40,594 nucleotides of DNA from Mytilinidion resinicola (GCF_010093595.1 NW_022985450.1:1130283-1170876), one strand, 5' to 3'; shown: positions 1 through 9,152, numbered from the stretch's first letter. Notes: generated by a model from the letters alone, not told the origin. Numbers and translations: made by a program.

Positions 1-300
1 GACGCCGACTTAAAGGATAAATACCAACGGACGCCGCTCTGGTATGCTGCACAGTCTAGGCACAAGGCTGTAGTTGAGCTGTTGCTCGAGACAGGCAAGG
101 TCGACGTCAACTCGATAGATAGCATTCTCCAATATACGCCGCTCTCATGGGCGACAGAACACGGACGCGAGTGGAACGATGTAGTCGAGCTCTTGCATAA
201 CACGGGCAAGGTCAACGCCAACTCAAAGGACAACTAGCAATGGACACCGGTCTAATGGGCGATAGAGAACGAGCATAAGGCCCTAGTCAAGCTACTTCAG
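1..300 (+). pseudogene. Ankyrin-repeat protein fragment, truncated and broken
   Basis: Reading from base 1 gives about two and a half ankyrin repeats, with the usual TPLWYAA...VVELLLETGKVDVNS pattern. The frame is then stopped twice, by TAG at 235-237 and TAA at 253-255, although ankyrin-like residues (WAIENEHKALVKLL) continue in the same frame to about 295. The 5' part lies outside the window. Ankyrin repeats of this degenerate, nearly identical kind usually sit at the C-terminus of fungal NACHT/NLR-like or large ankyrin proteins, but no N-terminal domain is visible, so that role is inference. The two stops fall where Tyr and Ser are expected in the repeat consensus. Best read as a dead 3' end of an ankyrin gene. 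Confidence 0.75.
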
Positions 301-695
301 TTTTTACCGCGATATCGTAAATTCTATTTCAAGAGAGTTTAGATATTTTCATAAACCGTGGGAATTCAAGTCCACTTATAAGCTACATTTTAATCATAAA
401 AGTGAATTTGAATTTTCTTTTGCTATTTTTTTTAAGTCTATATAGGGCGCAAGGGCTTAGTATCTCCATAACTGCCCATTGTAATAGAAGGGGAAAAATC
501 TTAAGACTGTAGAAGAGGAAAAATGGAGAAAGACAAGTATACTACAAATTTCAAGTTAAGGTTACCCGAAAACGCCTTTAGCGGATAATATCTACACTCT
601 TTTCGTTCCTCAGACCGGCATGCTCTGACCCTTGGAGTTCCTCTGCATGGTACTTAGGTATGTTTAATAATGGCTGACATGCTTAGGCTGGACTG
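301..695. other. AT-rich intergenic stretch
   Basis: No credible reading frame on either strand and no structured repeat was seen. The composition is AT-rich compared with the flanking genic DNA. Confidence 0.5.
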
Positions 696-917
696 TCAAC
701 CACTAGTGAGGAAGAGGATGGTAAGGCGAGTTCGGATCAGATCCTGGGTAGACATTATAGAGGTGGAAGGTCGTCGATAGAAGGTGTGGGTGGTCTGAAG
801 GCTGATTGGTGTCTGTGAATGTGCTGTAAAGTAGGAGCAGTTGAAGGAGGTGGTGAAGTGTGAGGACTGAAGTGTGATGCAAGGAGACTGAAGACTCCAG
901 GCCAGTCTCCTTATATA
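696..917 (-). promoter_or_regulatory. Orphan promoter with a short first exon
   Basis: On the minus strand a TATA box (TATATAAGG, 917-909) is followed by about 150 bases of C/T-rich leader, then an ATG at 755-753. The resulting frame (MSTQDLIRTRLTILF...) stops after 19 codons at 696. The arrangement of TATA, pyrimidine-rich leader and ATG is that of an ordinary fungal RNA polymerase II promoter and first exon, but no continuation exon with coding character is visible downstream (towards base 1). It could be the surviving 5' end of a gene whose body was lost, or a small peptide gene. Function unknown. Confidence 0.35.
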
Positions 918-1118
918 CTTCTTCCTCCATACAAACTGGCTGACTATCCCTTCTGGCGGCCTCTCGTAATGCCAAAGCCCCATGAGACTGAGCCCTATGA
1001 GACTGAGGTCGGCCAGGTTGTCCAGGGCTGTGTAAGCCGGTTCCTGCCCGTATGGCTTAGTAACTTCAGGGGGCCTTTTGCAGCCAAGTGATTCCTCTTC
1101 CATGCGTGCTCCTTGCAC

Positions 1119-1738
1119 ATAGATCCACTGATCTTGCTACAGTCAGCCTATCCCATCGTCAGGCCGGGTCGAGAGGCTCATTTTGAATCTGCCTCGCCGT
1201 TCATCCATGGATTGTCAAATGCGGACCGTTCTGCCTGGCTTCCAGATCTGCCTTACGCTTGGGTTGTGGGTGCCGGCCTACTATCCGAGTGTCTACCACC
1301 CTGCGGGTCCATCCGGATAAGGTTCTAAGGGGGTGGCTCATGATGGTGAAGAGGTGGCTCAGGACGGGAGGAGAAGTGACTCTTGAGGGTGAAGGTGGCT
1401 CAGGACGGGAGAAGGGCGTGCCGGATCAGCATCGCGACGAGGTGACTGGCTGCCTGGATAGACTGCGCCAACACGCATAGAAAGGTCGACAATCCAAGCC
1501 ATGGAGCATAAGATATTGGCGTCGGGGGCTACCCATCCTCAGCCGCTTAGGTAGATATTACCGCAATACTAGGCAGACTTAAGGGTTTTTCAGTTGCAGC
1601 TAAGACATCTTTGTGGGGATGGCGGGACAATACTGCGTAACTCCGTCTCCTTAGTACCCAGATATAAGCTTGCCGTCTGCCCTGAGGATCCATGTCAAAC
1701 TGAATCTTCATTCTACTCTCCCGCCAATACAGCTCACC
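1119..1738. other. Intergenic region without a supported gene
   Basis: Short open frames occur here but none has an ATG with coding-like codon use. The segment ends in the 5' flank of the gene at 1739. No RNA gene was recognised. Confidence 0.45.
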
Positions 1739-2278
1739 ATGGCTCCAACCAAAACCTCGCCACGTCAGAACAATAGAAGAAGCACTCTTCCTCTTCAGAA
1801 AAAAAGATCCAGCAAGCGACTAGAGGCACTTCACCAGGCTCAACAACGCAAAATTGCCTCAGACGATAAGCACCTTGGCCAAGATCGAAACACCAATGAG
1901 CACGATGGCAACTATACCGATTCCCAAGAGACTATCACAAACTCGCTATGTCCCACCTGCACTCGATTACGAGCGTATATGGATTCGTCCATAAAGGCCA
2001 ACACAGTCGAATACCTCGGATGGCGCCTGCCAGGCCCAGTCCCAAACAACGAAGAACCGCATGTCTGGGTTGATCTGGGGGATAAGAACCAACATGGCTT
2101 GCTACGCTGGTATCCCGCGTCGAGCGCCTTCGTCCTTGTCGCGTCGGGCAATGTATTACAAGGGCTGGAGTTGGCTGGTGTTGTGATGTGCGAGCATTTT
2201 GAGGATGTTGGGGCACAACTGGGGAAGCAATTGAGTGATACAGCTAGCCTTATGAACCTTCTCGCCTCAAAACGTTAA
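1739..2278 (+). CDS. Hypothetical basic-N-terminal protein, 179 aa
   Basis: A single-exon frame begins at an ATG in a good context (CTCACCATGGCT) and ends with TAA at 2278. An upstream in-frame ATG at 1670 would add 23 residues but has a weaker context and lies in the leader. The product has a Lys/Arg-rich first third (residues 1-50, possible nuclear localisation), a CPTC pair near residue 71 and a compact hydrophobic C-terminal half with Trp and Tyr (WRLPGPVP, HVWVDLGDK, GLLRWYPASSAFVLVAS). No signal peptide or membrane segment is seen. I do not recognise the family. The frame is unbroken, unlike most of its neighbours, so it may be functional. Confidence 0.6.
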   Translation: MAPTKTSPRQNNRRSTLPLQKKRSSKRLEALHQAQQRKIASDDKHLGQDRNTNEHDGNYTDSQETITNSLCPTCTRLRAYMDSSIKANTVEYLGWRLPGPVPNNEEPHVWVDLGDKNQHGLLRWYPASSAFVLVASGNVLQGLELAGVVMCEHFEDVGAQLGKQLSDTASLMNLLASKR

Positions 2279-2607
2279 CAAAGACGCCTGGAATCTCAAC
2301 CCCTCTCTCTATCTTACATTTATCGGCCCTCCTCGGTTGCCATCCCATGTGCCGTTACACACTCCGTGACCTCACCGGCACTGGCCACTCTGAAATGCTT
2401 CCAGTCAAGCTCGGCCCCAAGAGTCCGAACAAGCCTCGGTTTTGAGTCCTCGAGTTGAGCGAACAGTCCCTACTGTGGGAGCAATGCCTTTTGGCGTCTC
2501 GTTGACATCGGCGATGAAGACGCCAGGTACGCAAGAGCGGCGTGGCGCAGTGCCATAAGCGCGTGAGCGGCTAGCCTAGCCGCCGTAGTGCAGAAATCGT
2601 GGCATCG
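2279..2607. other. Intergenic region
   Basis: Lies between the convergent ends of the flanking genes. No gene, repeat or RNA recognised. Confidence 0.4.
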
Positions 2608-3474
2608 TCAGCCAGCTGGTCGTCTTGGCCGTGGTCGTGGTCGAAGTCTTTGCAGCCATATGCTGCTGGGGCGAGTGGTGGTAATTCGAACCTTAGTTGG
2701 GCGCTCCTTGTCCCCTTCCTCTTCATCGCCCACGTCGAGAGCCCGTCGCCGCTTCCGGCCCTTCTGCTGCGATGTGTTGGGCACAGCATCTTCTGCAGTG
2801 GCTGAGACTTCTTCGGCTGAGACTTCTTTCGCAGAGCTGACGTGCTTCTAAACGGGGCGCTCCTTCTCCTCGTCATCTTCCTCGGATATCCTCCGCCGCT
2901 TCCTCCTGTGCGGTGCGGTCAGAGGGCTTTCGGCGGACAGCGGTGGTGTCGGAAACCGGCCTGCTTGGCGTGGCCTCCGTGGCCTCCGTGGCCGGTCTGG
3001 TGCTGCCACTGTTTTCCCCGGCTCGACTCTGGCGCCAATATCATTACCGCCTTTGTCTTTGTCGTCGTCGTTGTCGCTGCCATCGTCAGAGGTGGCCCCC
3101 TCGAGCTCTTCCAGCGCCTTCAGCTCGGCCTTGCGCTTCTCTTTAACCTCTGGTGGCGTGCGCCCTATGGGCCAGTCGTCGGCGGCGTCATGGTACATGA
3201 CACGTCTGCATATCTGTTCTGTCAAAACCGCATCAAGGTGCAGTTCAAGTGCAGCAACGAATTGGTCATCGTAGGCTTCCTGGGCTACCGGTGTGCCCGC
3301 GCGGGGAACGAGGAAGGCACCTTGAGTGCCAACAATGTCGAGGAAGTCCTGCAAGTTCGCGCTGCTGTTAGCCAGTGGGCCGCAATGCGAAACTGGATCA
3401 AAAGAATGCAGGCTTACGATGGGCAGATCTTGGCTGGCCGTGGTAGTGGATGGGCTGTCTGGCCGCGATGTCAT
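2608..3474 (-). pseudogene. Acidic/basic low-complexity protein with one in-frame stop
   Basis: The minus-strand frame starts at the first ATG (3474, MTSRPDSPSTTT). It contains an ordered segment (about residues 20-110: QDFLDIVGTQGAFLVP, QFVAALELHLDAVLTEQICRR), then a charged tail with EEDDEE and RKRRR blocks. A TAG at 2850-2848 interrupts, yet the same frame runs another 79 codons (KHVSSAKEVSAEEVSAT...) to TGA at 2610-2608. That extension repeats the motif RKRRR-acidic-KERP seen just before the stop, which argues the two parts are one gene. The RKRRR clusters look like nuclear localisation signals. The family is unknown. Alternative: the protein simply ends at the TAG and the extension is 3' UTR. 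Confidence 0.5.
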
Positions 3475-3851
3475 GACCAGTGATGGCTGTGTGCAGGGAC
3501 GACACGAGTTGGCCGTTTTTGCCGGGCTGTTTTGGGTGGAGGTGGGAAAGGTGGGGAGGTGAGCCTTCAAATAAAGTCGGAAATCCACGAGTCAGCACGG
3601 GCGCGGCGAGGGAGCGTCATCACGTGATCTAAGAACTATGTGGGGCACGACAAGGAGGTGGCACGAACCCTAGGCCTGGCCACAGCTGGAAACGACAGAA
3701 CACAGGGCAGCGGCATCATTACAAAGAGAAACGAAAATTCAATTGCTACAAGCACTGGCCCACTGGATACGGTATTCTATCTACGCTAGTGCTACTAGTC
3801 TCTCTCTTGCACAACCATGACATGCCAGCCAGGTGGCCTTCCAAACGACGC
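3475..3851. other. Upstream region of the 3474 gene
   Basis: Contains the leader of the minus-strand gene starting at 3474. A plus-strand ATG at 3817 sits in a fair context but its frame is antisense to the kinase remnant, so it is not called. Confidence 0.35.
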
Positions 3852-4490
3852 TTACTTACACTCCCCATCTTTAAGGCCATACTCCAATCGTCGTCTCTTC
3901 GCCTGCGGAGATTCGGGTAGCAAGGGCCCTAAGCTGGGTGCTGGAGAACTTCGTCGATGTCCAGGCGCTGCGCTGCGCATGATTATTTGCTGCCCACTGG
4001 TATCTCACCATCTCAATAAAGAGACGGTTAACTGCGACGGGGTTTTGGATCAGCCAATCTGCCACCAGAAGCCATTGAAGCCTTGCAATATGGAACACTC
4101 ACGATGTATGTAGCCTCTGGCCGACGACGCGCGCACTCTTATAATCCCTGGCCATTTATGAATGGCATTCTGATAGCTCTTCCGGAAGGACGGGCGCAGC
4201 TTCTCGTTGTCCTTGGCGTCGCGCTACGGGGTTGACGGAGAACTTCCACGGGTGGTAGTTGTACGTCAGCTCGAACAAGATGATGCCCATGGCCCAGATG
4301 TCGATGGAGTGGTCGTAGTCCTCTAGCTCCGATCTTGCCGGCCGTGCCCGGCTCGAGCCGTAACGACCCACCTGTCTGCATGTGCCTGGATGTGCCGACG
4401 TCCAGTAGGACGGAGCGGAGCGGCCTGCCGATGAGGCCAATGTTGGTCGGCTTCAGGTGCCCGTCTCACTATGGTAAAACCGTGTCTAAA
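3852..4490 (-). pseudogene. Protein kinase catalytic domain, frameshifted C-terminal half
   Basis: Pieces of a eukaryotic-type protein kinase are spread over three minus-strand frames in the correct order. A catalytic-loop block HLKPTNIGLIG appears near 4450 (the usual HRD is changed). It is followed by LLDVGTS in the place of the DFG region, the subdomain IX signature DHSIDIWAMGIILFELTYNYHPW near 4310-4240, RDAKDNEKLRPSFRKSYQNAIHKW near 4220-4150, and a C-terminal tail ending in SPQAKRRRLEYGLKDGE at TAA 3854-3852. At least three frameshifts are needed, and two stops lie just upstream of the HLKP block. The N-lobe (Gly loop, VAIK lysine) was not found. It cannot make an active kinase. A kinase pseudogene is well supported; its subfamily is not. 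Confidence 0.7.
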
Positions 4491-4577
4491 ACTTCCGAAC
4501 CAAGTCACTTCGGGGCCACAGACCTGCAGCGGCGGCTATTGAGACTCTGTTAATAAGGTTAGCTTCCACGTCCTGGC

Positions 4578-5057
4578 ATGGACAGAAAGACGCCAGTCGC
4601 GAATGACGTGGCGCGGGATGACACGGCGCTTCAGCAGCTGATCCAAGACAAGGTAAGTCTCATCTCAAACCCCCATTCCCCACACACCCCTCCCCCCTTG
4701 CAAGAGCATCAATAATTGGTACGCCAGTTCCCGTCCACCAACCCAATAATACTCGGAGACTGGGAGGTCGGGATGGGCCAGTTTTCCTCTCTTCAAGAGG
4801 GCCTGCCGCAGATGCGGAAGCTCTGCGGCGTAGTGGTCAGGGTGCACAGCGAGAACGGCGCGGTGCGGGTGGGCGGCGAGATGTACAGCAACGTCAAGAC
4901 GGAAAACGTGGAGACGGGGCGGCATCTCAAGGACGAGCATTTCCTCCTTGTCGTGGACGCTAGCAACTTCCGCCGGTCCAAATTCGATAGAGGGTGGAGA
5001 GCAGTCGTCGAATGGACAGTTGATCTGCACCGGTGCGTCCGTGTATTTTTCCTTTAG
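4578..5057 (+). CDS. Possible two-exon hypothetical protein, 134 aa
   Basis: Exon 1, 4578-4652 (ATG, MDRKTPVANDVARDD...), ends at a GTAAGT donor. The intron is 4653-4727 with a CAG acceptor. Exon 2, 4728-5057, is in phase and ends with TAG. The exon codons are strongly G/C in the third position (for example AAC GTC AAG ACG ... AAC GTG GAG), which favours this strand. No family is recognised; residues such as VVVRVHSENGAVRVGGEMYSNVK look like a beta-rich domain. The opposite strand also has a coding-like frame over 4680-5110, so the strand is uncertain. This gene lies head-to-head with the kinase remnant and may itself be a fragment. Confidence 0.35.
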
Positions 5058-5640
5058 AAAATCCAGCAGGTCGTGCAGGGGCATTGTCAGAGACACCCCT
5101 CCCTGCGGCATCGCCCCATGGGTAGATCGTCGTGGCGTTCCGTCTCCTGGTCCAGGCTCTCTGGCCGGTCTGGCGGTGCAGCTGTGTCAGGGAGCCGAGC
5201 GGCGTAGTGCTTGATCGCCTGAGCCAGGCCCTCTGGCTTGGCCACGGTGCACCACCAATTAGAGACAGCATTGGCGTAGATATCGGTAGTCGTAGCGCGT
5301 GCCCGTTTGCCGCGCAGGTTCCAGCGTAGTTTGCTGAGCGCATCCAGGGTGGTGCCGATGGCGCACAGCAGGAAGACTTCGAGGGAAATGGACAAGAGCT
5401 TGACGAGGATCGTCCTGGCTTTTTTGCGGTGATTGTTGCCAATGATCGTGACCGGGTCCTTCCCGACGACGGCTACTGCCTTTGATAGCCTGTTTCCTCG
5501 AGATCTTCCAGGGGGAGAATCCGCTGGAAACCCTCCGAATCCCGTTGTCGAGCACGGCGATAAGGCTGATGTGGTCTGTGAGCGCACGGGTGGGAGCCAT
5601 AGAGCCATCTGTGACTCTTACGTCGTTACTTAGTCTAATC
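4960..5640 (-). other. Coding-like minus-strand remnant with frame changes
   Basis: From 5640 leftwards the minus strand reads protein-like stretches in successive frames: SMAPTRALTDHISLIAVLDNG, then KDPVTIIGNNHRKKARTILVKLL and ISLEVFLLCAIGTTLDAL, and a last one, DLLDFLKEKYTDAPVQINCPF, from an ATG at about 5085. At least two frameshifts separate them. The ARTILVKLLSISLEVFLLCAIGTTL stretch is hydrophobic enough for a membrane helix. I do not recognise the protein. It ends abruptly against the Fot1 fragment at about 5620. Probably a pseudogene. Confidence 0.3.
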
Positions 5641-6080
5641 AAACAGGACCCTCATGATGAGACAAGCAAACAGCGCCAACAGAGGCTCGTACAGAAGCTC
5701 GACAATGCCGCCCAAATATCCTTTGCCGAACGTACCCTCCAGCAGGACCACATTCGACTCCTAGCCAAGATGAACAACGAAGCCAAAGTTCGCCGATCGA
5801 CCAAGTCAGTAGTACTAGGGAAGGCAAAGGTGATGAGCTATAAGGATATCGAAGCACGAGCGAAGCGTGCTGAGGAAGCCGCTGCGGCTCAGGGAAAACG
5901 AGGTCGGAGGTGCGGGAGTGCTGCGCCAGAGCAGATGTGCCAGAGCCAAAGGCTAAGATGGCGCGGATGAGCGGAACACAGCTTGCAGACGCAGAGCTAT
6001 GGGCCCAGAGGCGCGGATGCGAGAACACCAGAGCCATGGAGGGCCCCAGTGGCGCGGATGACCGAAGCGCAGGTTGTGGA
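5615..6080 (+). pseudogene. Fot1/pogo-type transposase C-terminal fragment
   Basis: The frame SLIKQDPHDETSKQRQQR, AAQISFAERTLQQDHIR, NNEAKVRRSTKSVVLGKAKV, MSYKDIEARAKRAEEAAA is the characteristic C-terminal tail of fungal Fot1/pogo transposases (HTH_CENPB plus DDE superfamily). There it follows the catalytic domain and ends in a Lys/Arg-rich and Pro/Ala-rich segment. A frameshift near 5910 moves the tail (PEPKAKMARM) to another frame, and a second moves WRAPVARM to a third. Neither the DDE catalytic core nor the N-terminal helix-turn-helix is present; sequence to the left of 5615 belongs to something else. A truncated, inactive copy with no terminal repeats seen. Confidence 0.75.
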
Positions 6081-6229
6081 AGATGGGGTTGTGGCATGCG
6101 GTCTCACCTTGGATCGGTTTGAGCAGGCTCGCGTGGGCTTTGCGAGGTTGATAGACAGTAAATGACAATAAGTCTTGTCGCATTTTCAGCGCAATAGGCT
6201 GGTGTTGTGTCGGTAGGCTGCACTTGTCA

Positions 6230-6441
6230 TGCTTGGGGTGACCGTCCCTATTATCGTGCCCGCTGTAGTGCTCGCCCTTATGTTGCCTGTCGCCGTCGCT
6301 CTCTTCGTGCGCGCCTTTATTACGCCTTGTCATGCCTTACGGTAGGCGTTCCCGGCATCGTCGTACCCGTCGTCGTTGCAGATGCTCTGCGGCGGCGAAG
6401 ACGCGCTCGATTGAACCAGAAACCCGCTAGAGACCGTTTTT
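6230..6441 (+). other. Possible membrane-anchor fragment in two frames
   Basis: From an ATG at 6230 one frame reads a strongly hydrophobic stretch (TVPIIVPAVVLALMLPVAVA). A second frame, about 100 bases on, reads VGVPGIVVPVVVADALRRRRRARL, a hydrophobic segment followed by five arginines, and ends with TGA at 6441. This resembles a transmembrane segment with a basic cytosolic stop-transfer, split by a frameshift. No family assigned. The flanks (6081-6229 and 6442-6801) show no gene. Confidence 0.25.
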
Positions 6442-6801
6442 GATTCTCAAAGTGTGAGGCCGGGCAGCTGGCTTTACCAACAGCGCCACAAAAGAGTGTG
6501 AATTGAGACTCGATCTCGATTCCCAACTGCCAGCTACTTATACGCTCACAGGCTAATGTCGCCCGCAGGCCCTGATACATTTTGCTCTTAAACAGAGCCG
6601 AAGTGAGAATTGGGTACATTTACTATCTATCCTGCAGCTGATGTAATTCTAGTGGCCGTGATAGCCACCACAGAATGGCTAAATTGCTCGCTACGCGTCT
6701 TGGAACCCAGGGGCAGGCGATAAGGTGCATTGCAGGCATCAACTCTTTAAGCTTTGTCGAAGGCTATCTTCAGGTATACGGGGTTTGAGCTTCTGAAGGG
6801 C

Positions 6802-7566
6802 TTACTTGGTAAGGGTTTGGCCCTTACCCACTCTCTTGCTGACCGTAGTTCTGTCGAGACCACTCTTTCCCCGGCGAATCTTTTCGTTGAACCATAATCT
6901 GATACTATCTCGTTCGCAAGAATTAAGCACCGTGTCTTCAACCATCAGTATGCCATATATGTAGGATATAGACCAGGCCTCCAATAAGTCGCGCCAGAAG
7001 CCTGGAGAATCCTGGAGGAGAGTCCTGATAAAGCTCTCTAGGAGGAGAGCGTTATTAGGATAATAGACGTTATTAGGATAATAGACGTTATTAGGATAAT
7101 AGAAGATCTCGTGGCAATGGAATCTCTGCATAGATGATAGATTGTTGGGGGGGCTAAGGCCGATATATGTGCTTCGAAGCAATACAACTCTTTCGGGTCC
7201 AAACAGCCCTGCTGGAAATTGGAACCGCACGGAATTGTTATCTAGCATCCGGTATCCAGGAATTTTCATAGGATTAATCCGTCGAGTTATCTCGTCATCT
7301 GGAAGGAGTTATGGATCGATTATACCGTAGGACCATGGGGCGGGGCGAAAACCTGCCTCAACCAACTTCCGTGCGGCGAGGTCGAAATCAGACTCAGAAG
7401 GGATCAGCATATAGCCATAGGTTATATTTGTTAGTATAATTATTGGCAAGCATAGGAGAAGACATACATTAAGTAGTGTCACCGCTCCGAGAAAGGCCAT
7501 TGCCTGTTCACCCCAAACAACCACCTTGACTGGATGCAACGCCTGAACGACGGATTCGAACGCCAT
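6802..7566 (-). pseudogene. Nucleotidyltransferase-like fungal protein, broken
   Basis: The ATG at 7566 starts MAFESVVQALHPVKVVVWGEQAMAF, resembling fungal proteins with a nucleotidyltransferase-like N-terminus (a VVWGEQA-type strand and turn). I assign this from remembered family pattern only. The frame runs 85 codons to TAA (7311-7309), then continues in frame (LLPDDEITRRINPMKIPG) to the stop at 6802. Near 7460 the frame passes through a sequence with a GTATGT donor and a perfect TACTAAC branch site but no proper AG acceptor where the protein resumes (YMLIPSESDFDLAARK). This suggests a roughly 54-nt intron whose acceptor was lost. A triple 6-residue repeat (YYPNNV) lies at 7104-7051. One nonsense codon plus a damaged intron make it a pseudogene. 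Confidence 0.55.
7051..7104 (-). repeat. 18-bp minisatellite, three units, in frame
   Basis: Three head-to-tail copies of an 18-base unit (gttattaggataatagac) at 7051-7068, 7069-7086 and 7087-7104; the last differs by one base. Being a multiple of three, it adds the hexapeptide YYPNNV to the broken nucleotidyltransferase-like frame without shifting it. Confidence 0.9.
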
Positions 7567-7735
7567 TGTGGCAGTGAGGGCGGTAGAAGACTAGCTGAAT
7601 GCGTCCACCGCGGGCGTGCAGCGTGCGAGTGCTTTGTGCGGGAGGTTGCGTGACAGTGGATTTTATTGCGGAGTGGGATAAAGATGCTTATCATGAAAGT
7701 CTGCCCCACCTCGTGCACGGCCACCACCTTGTGCA

Positions 7736-7913
7736 GATCCTCCCGCTGTTCAGATCCTCCCGCTGTTCCGCTGTGCAGATCCTCCCGCTGGCACGATCCT
7801 CCCGCTGGCACGATCCTCCCGCTGGCACGATCCTCCCGCTGGCAAGATCCTCCCGATCGCACGATTCTCTCGATTGCATAATTCTCTCGATCGCATAATT
7901 CTCTCGATCGCAC
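7736..7913. repeat. 17-bp minisatellite array, about ten units
   Basis: Tandem 17-base units based on GATCCTCCCGCTGGCAC. Units 3-5 are identical. Unit 2 carries an 8-base insertion. Units to the right drift progressively to gattctctcgattgcat and aattctctcgatcgcac. The unit is not a multiple of three and open frames on both strands are by-products. It lies about 170 bp upstream of the gene starting at 7566 on the minus strand, so an effect on that promoter is possible but unproven. Confidence 0.85.
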
Positions 7914-8148
7914 AATCCCCGCGCTCTCAACCTTTTTGGCATAGGGTTCGGGCCGAGGCGCGTTGACATTATTCCGGTTCAGCCTCCTAAGCTTGCGACC
8001 ATCGTAGCGTCCCCTTCCTTAACTTTTGCTCCTGACATTGCATATTTATTCCTATCCATTCGTGTACACGTTCCTATAAAATACTACGCAACCGCATATA
8101 GCTGATATCAAGTCGAGCAAACCAAGAGCGACTTAACTATTACCGCTC
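7914..8148. other. Intergenic region
   Basis: No gene, repeat or RNA recognised between the minisatellite and the candidate exon at 8149. Confidence 0.4.
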
Positions 8149-8473
8149 ATGACTACATGTAGCGCAGCTCCCTTCTGGAGAGACCTTAACCCAACGCTTG
8201 CAGGAACAACAGTAGCAAACCCGTTTGGATCATTTCGCAAACTGGATCCCTAGAAACCAAGGGAAGAAGATCCTTCGAAACTGCAGGTCATCACTGTGGT
8301 GAGTCATTCCCTCCACCACTCTTCATGACAGGCCCAAGACCATGCTGAGGCTGCATACTATAACCCCTGCTTGTGTTGAGCCCATTACCCTCTGCCATGA
8401 CCTTCGACGCTTCATAGGCGAGGTCGTGCTTTATGCAGTTCCCCATGACCCTCCGTCCATGAATGCTTCCTAA
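8149..8473 (+). pseudogene. Possible two-exon gene remnant
   Basis: An ATG at 8149 opens MTTCSAAPFWRDLNPTLAG and NPFGSFRKLDP, then meets TAG, but the same frame continues KPREEDPSKLQVITV up to a GTGAGT donor at about 8300. A possible acceptor (GACAG) near 8334 is followed by coding-like sequence to TAA at about 8473. The stop replaces a codon that could have been CAG. No family is recognised and the splice model is tentative. Confidence 0.25.
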
Positions 8474-8718
8474 GGGATGTGCCTAGTACTTCTTCTCTCC
8501 TGCCACGCGCGAACCCGGAAGCTGATATTTAAATTGCTCACTATGGACCGCTGCCGAATGATTGCACGCGCCCGACTAATTAACGGAAAGATCGGCGATG
8601 AAGCGGAGCAGTGGTACGATTGAGTCGGCATCTGCACCGTCCTCTTATAGCCCGCACCCGCGCTGAAGGACACCACGGCCTCTGCGGTGAAGGAGCTGAC
8701 CAACGGGACACCCTCTGT

Positions 8719-9078
8719 CTAAATCCAAGCTACTCCTTCATGAGCTTCAGGGTGCTCGCGACGAGCTTCAACTCCGGGGTGCTCGCGATGAGCTTCAACT
8801 CCAGGGTGCTCGCGACGAGCCTCAACTCCAGGGCGCTCGCGTGTCCTGGCCCTCGTGACCACATTTCCTCCGGTTTGAAGTTCCGGTCGCTGTGCAAAAC
8901 CAGCGCCCCCAGATTCTGGAAAGGATTGAAACGTGTGTTGAACTTCTGCCTTGTGGAATCTGCTTCCGCCGGCGTCCCATTTGCGGCAAATATGCGTAGT
9001 ATAAGGGAACTTCCTCATTGCCCAGCCGAAGACATTTATAGTGTGTCGCGCTTGCGCTTCGTGTTTACTGTAGTTCAT
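8719..9078 (-). CDS. Short hypothetical protein with 9-aa repeats, 119 aa
   Basis: ATG at 9078 to TAG at 8719. The first 75 residues are of mixed composition (IRKW-type basic segments, no hydrophobic helix). The C-terminus carries three to four copies of a nonapeptide close to EHPGVEARR, encoded by the 27-bp DNA repeat at 8751-8841. No homologous family is recognised. The other strand over 8640-9120 can also be read as protein-like if several TAG/TGA codons are ignored (PALKDTTASAVKELTNG with high GC3), so the coding strand is not settled. Confidence 0.3.
   Translation of the reverse strand: MNYSKHEAQARHTINVFGWAMRKFPYTTHICRKWDAGGSRFHKAEVQHTFQSFPESGGAGFAQRPELQTGGNVVTRARTRERPGVEARREHPGVEAHREHPGVEARREHPEAHEGVAWI
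8751..8841. repeat. 27-bp tandem repeat, 3.4 units
   Basis: Units at 8751-8777, 8778-8804, 8805-8831 and a partial one at 8832-8841, based on ggtgctcgcgacgagc followed by ttcaactccrg. They differ mainly by single C/T or A/G changes. The length of nine codons keeps every frame open through the array. Confidence 0.9.
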
Positions 9079-9152
9079 CCTCGGTTTAGGGCATTGAACA
9101 GGCGGCTCGGCAGGCTGCTCAACTTCGGGATGTTGTAATCTTCAAATGTTCA

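Noticed and set aside
2588..3562. Plus-strand open frames across the charged-protein gene
   Set aside because: They are shadows of the minus-strand frame, rich in Ser/Arg/Val from the reverse complement of acidic and basic codons.
7599..7969. Open frames on both strands with repeated RSSRWHDPP or QREDRASGR residues
   Set aside because: They are produced by the 17-bp minisatellite; no ATG-led coding context supports them.
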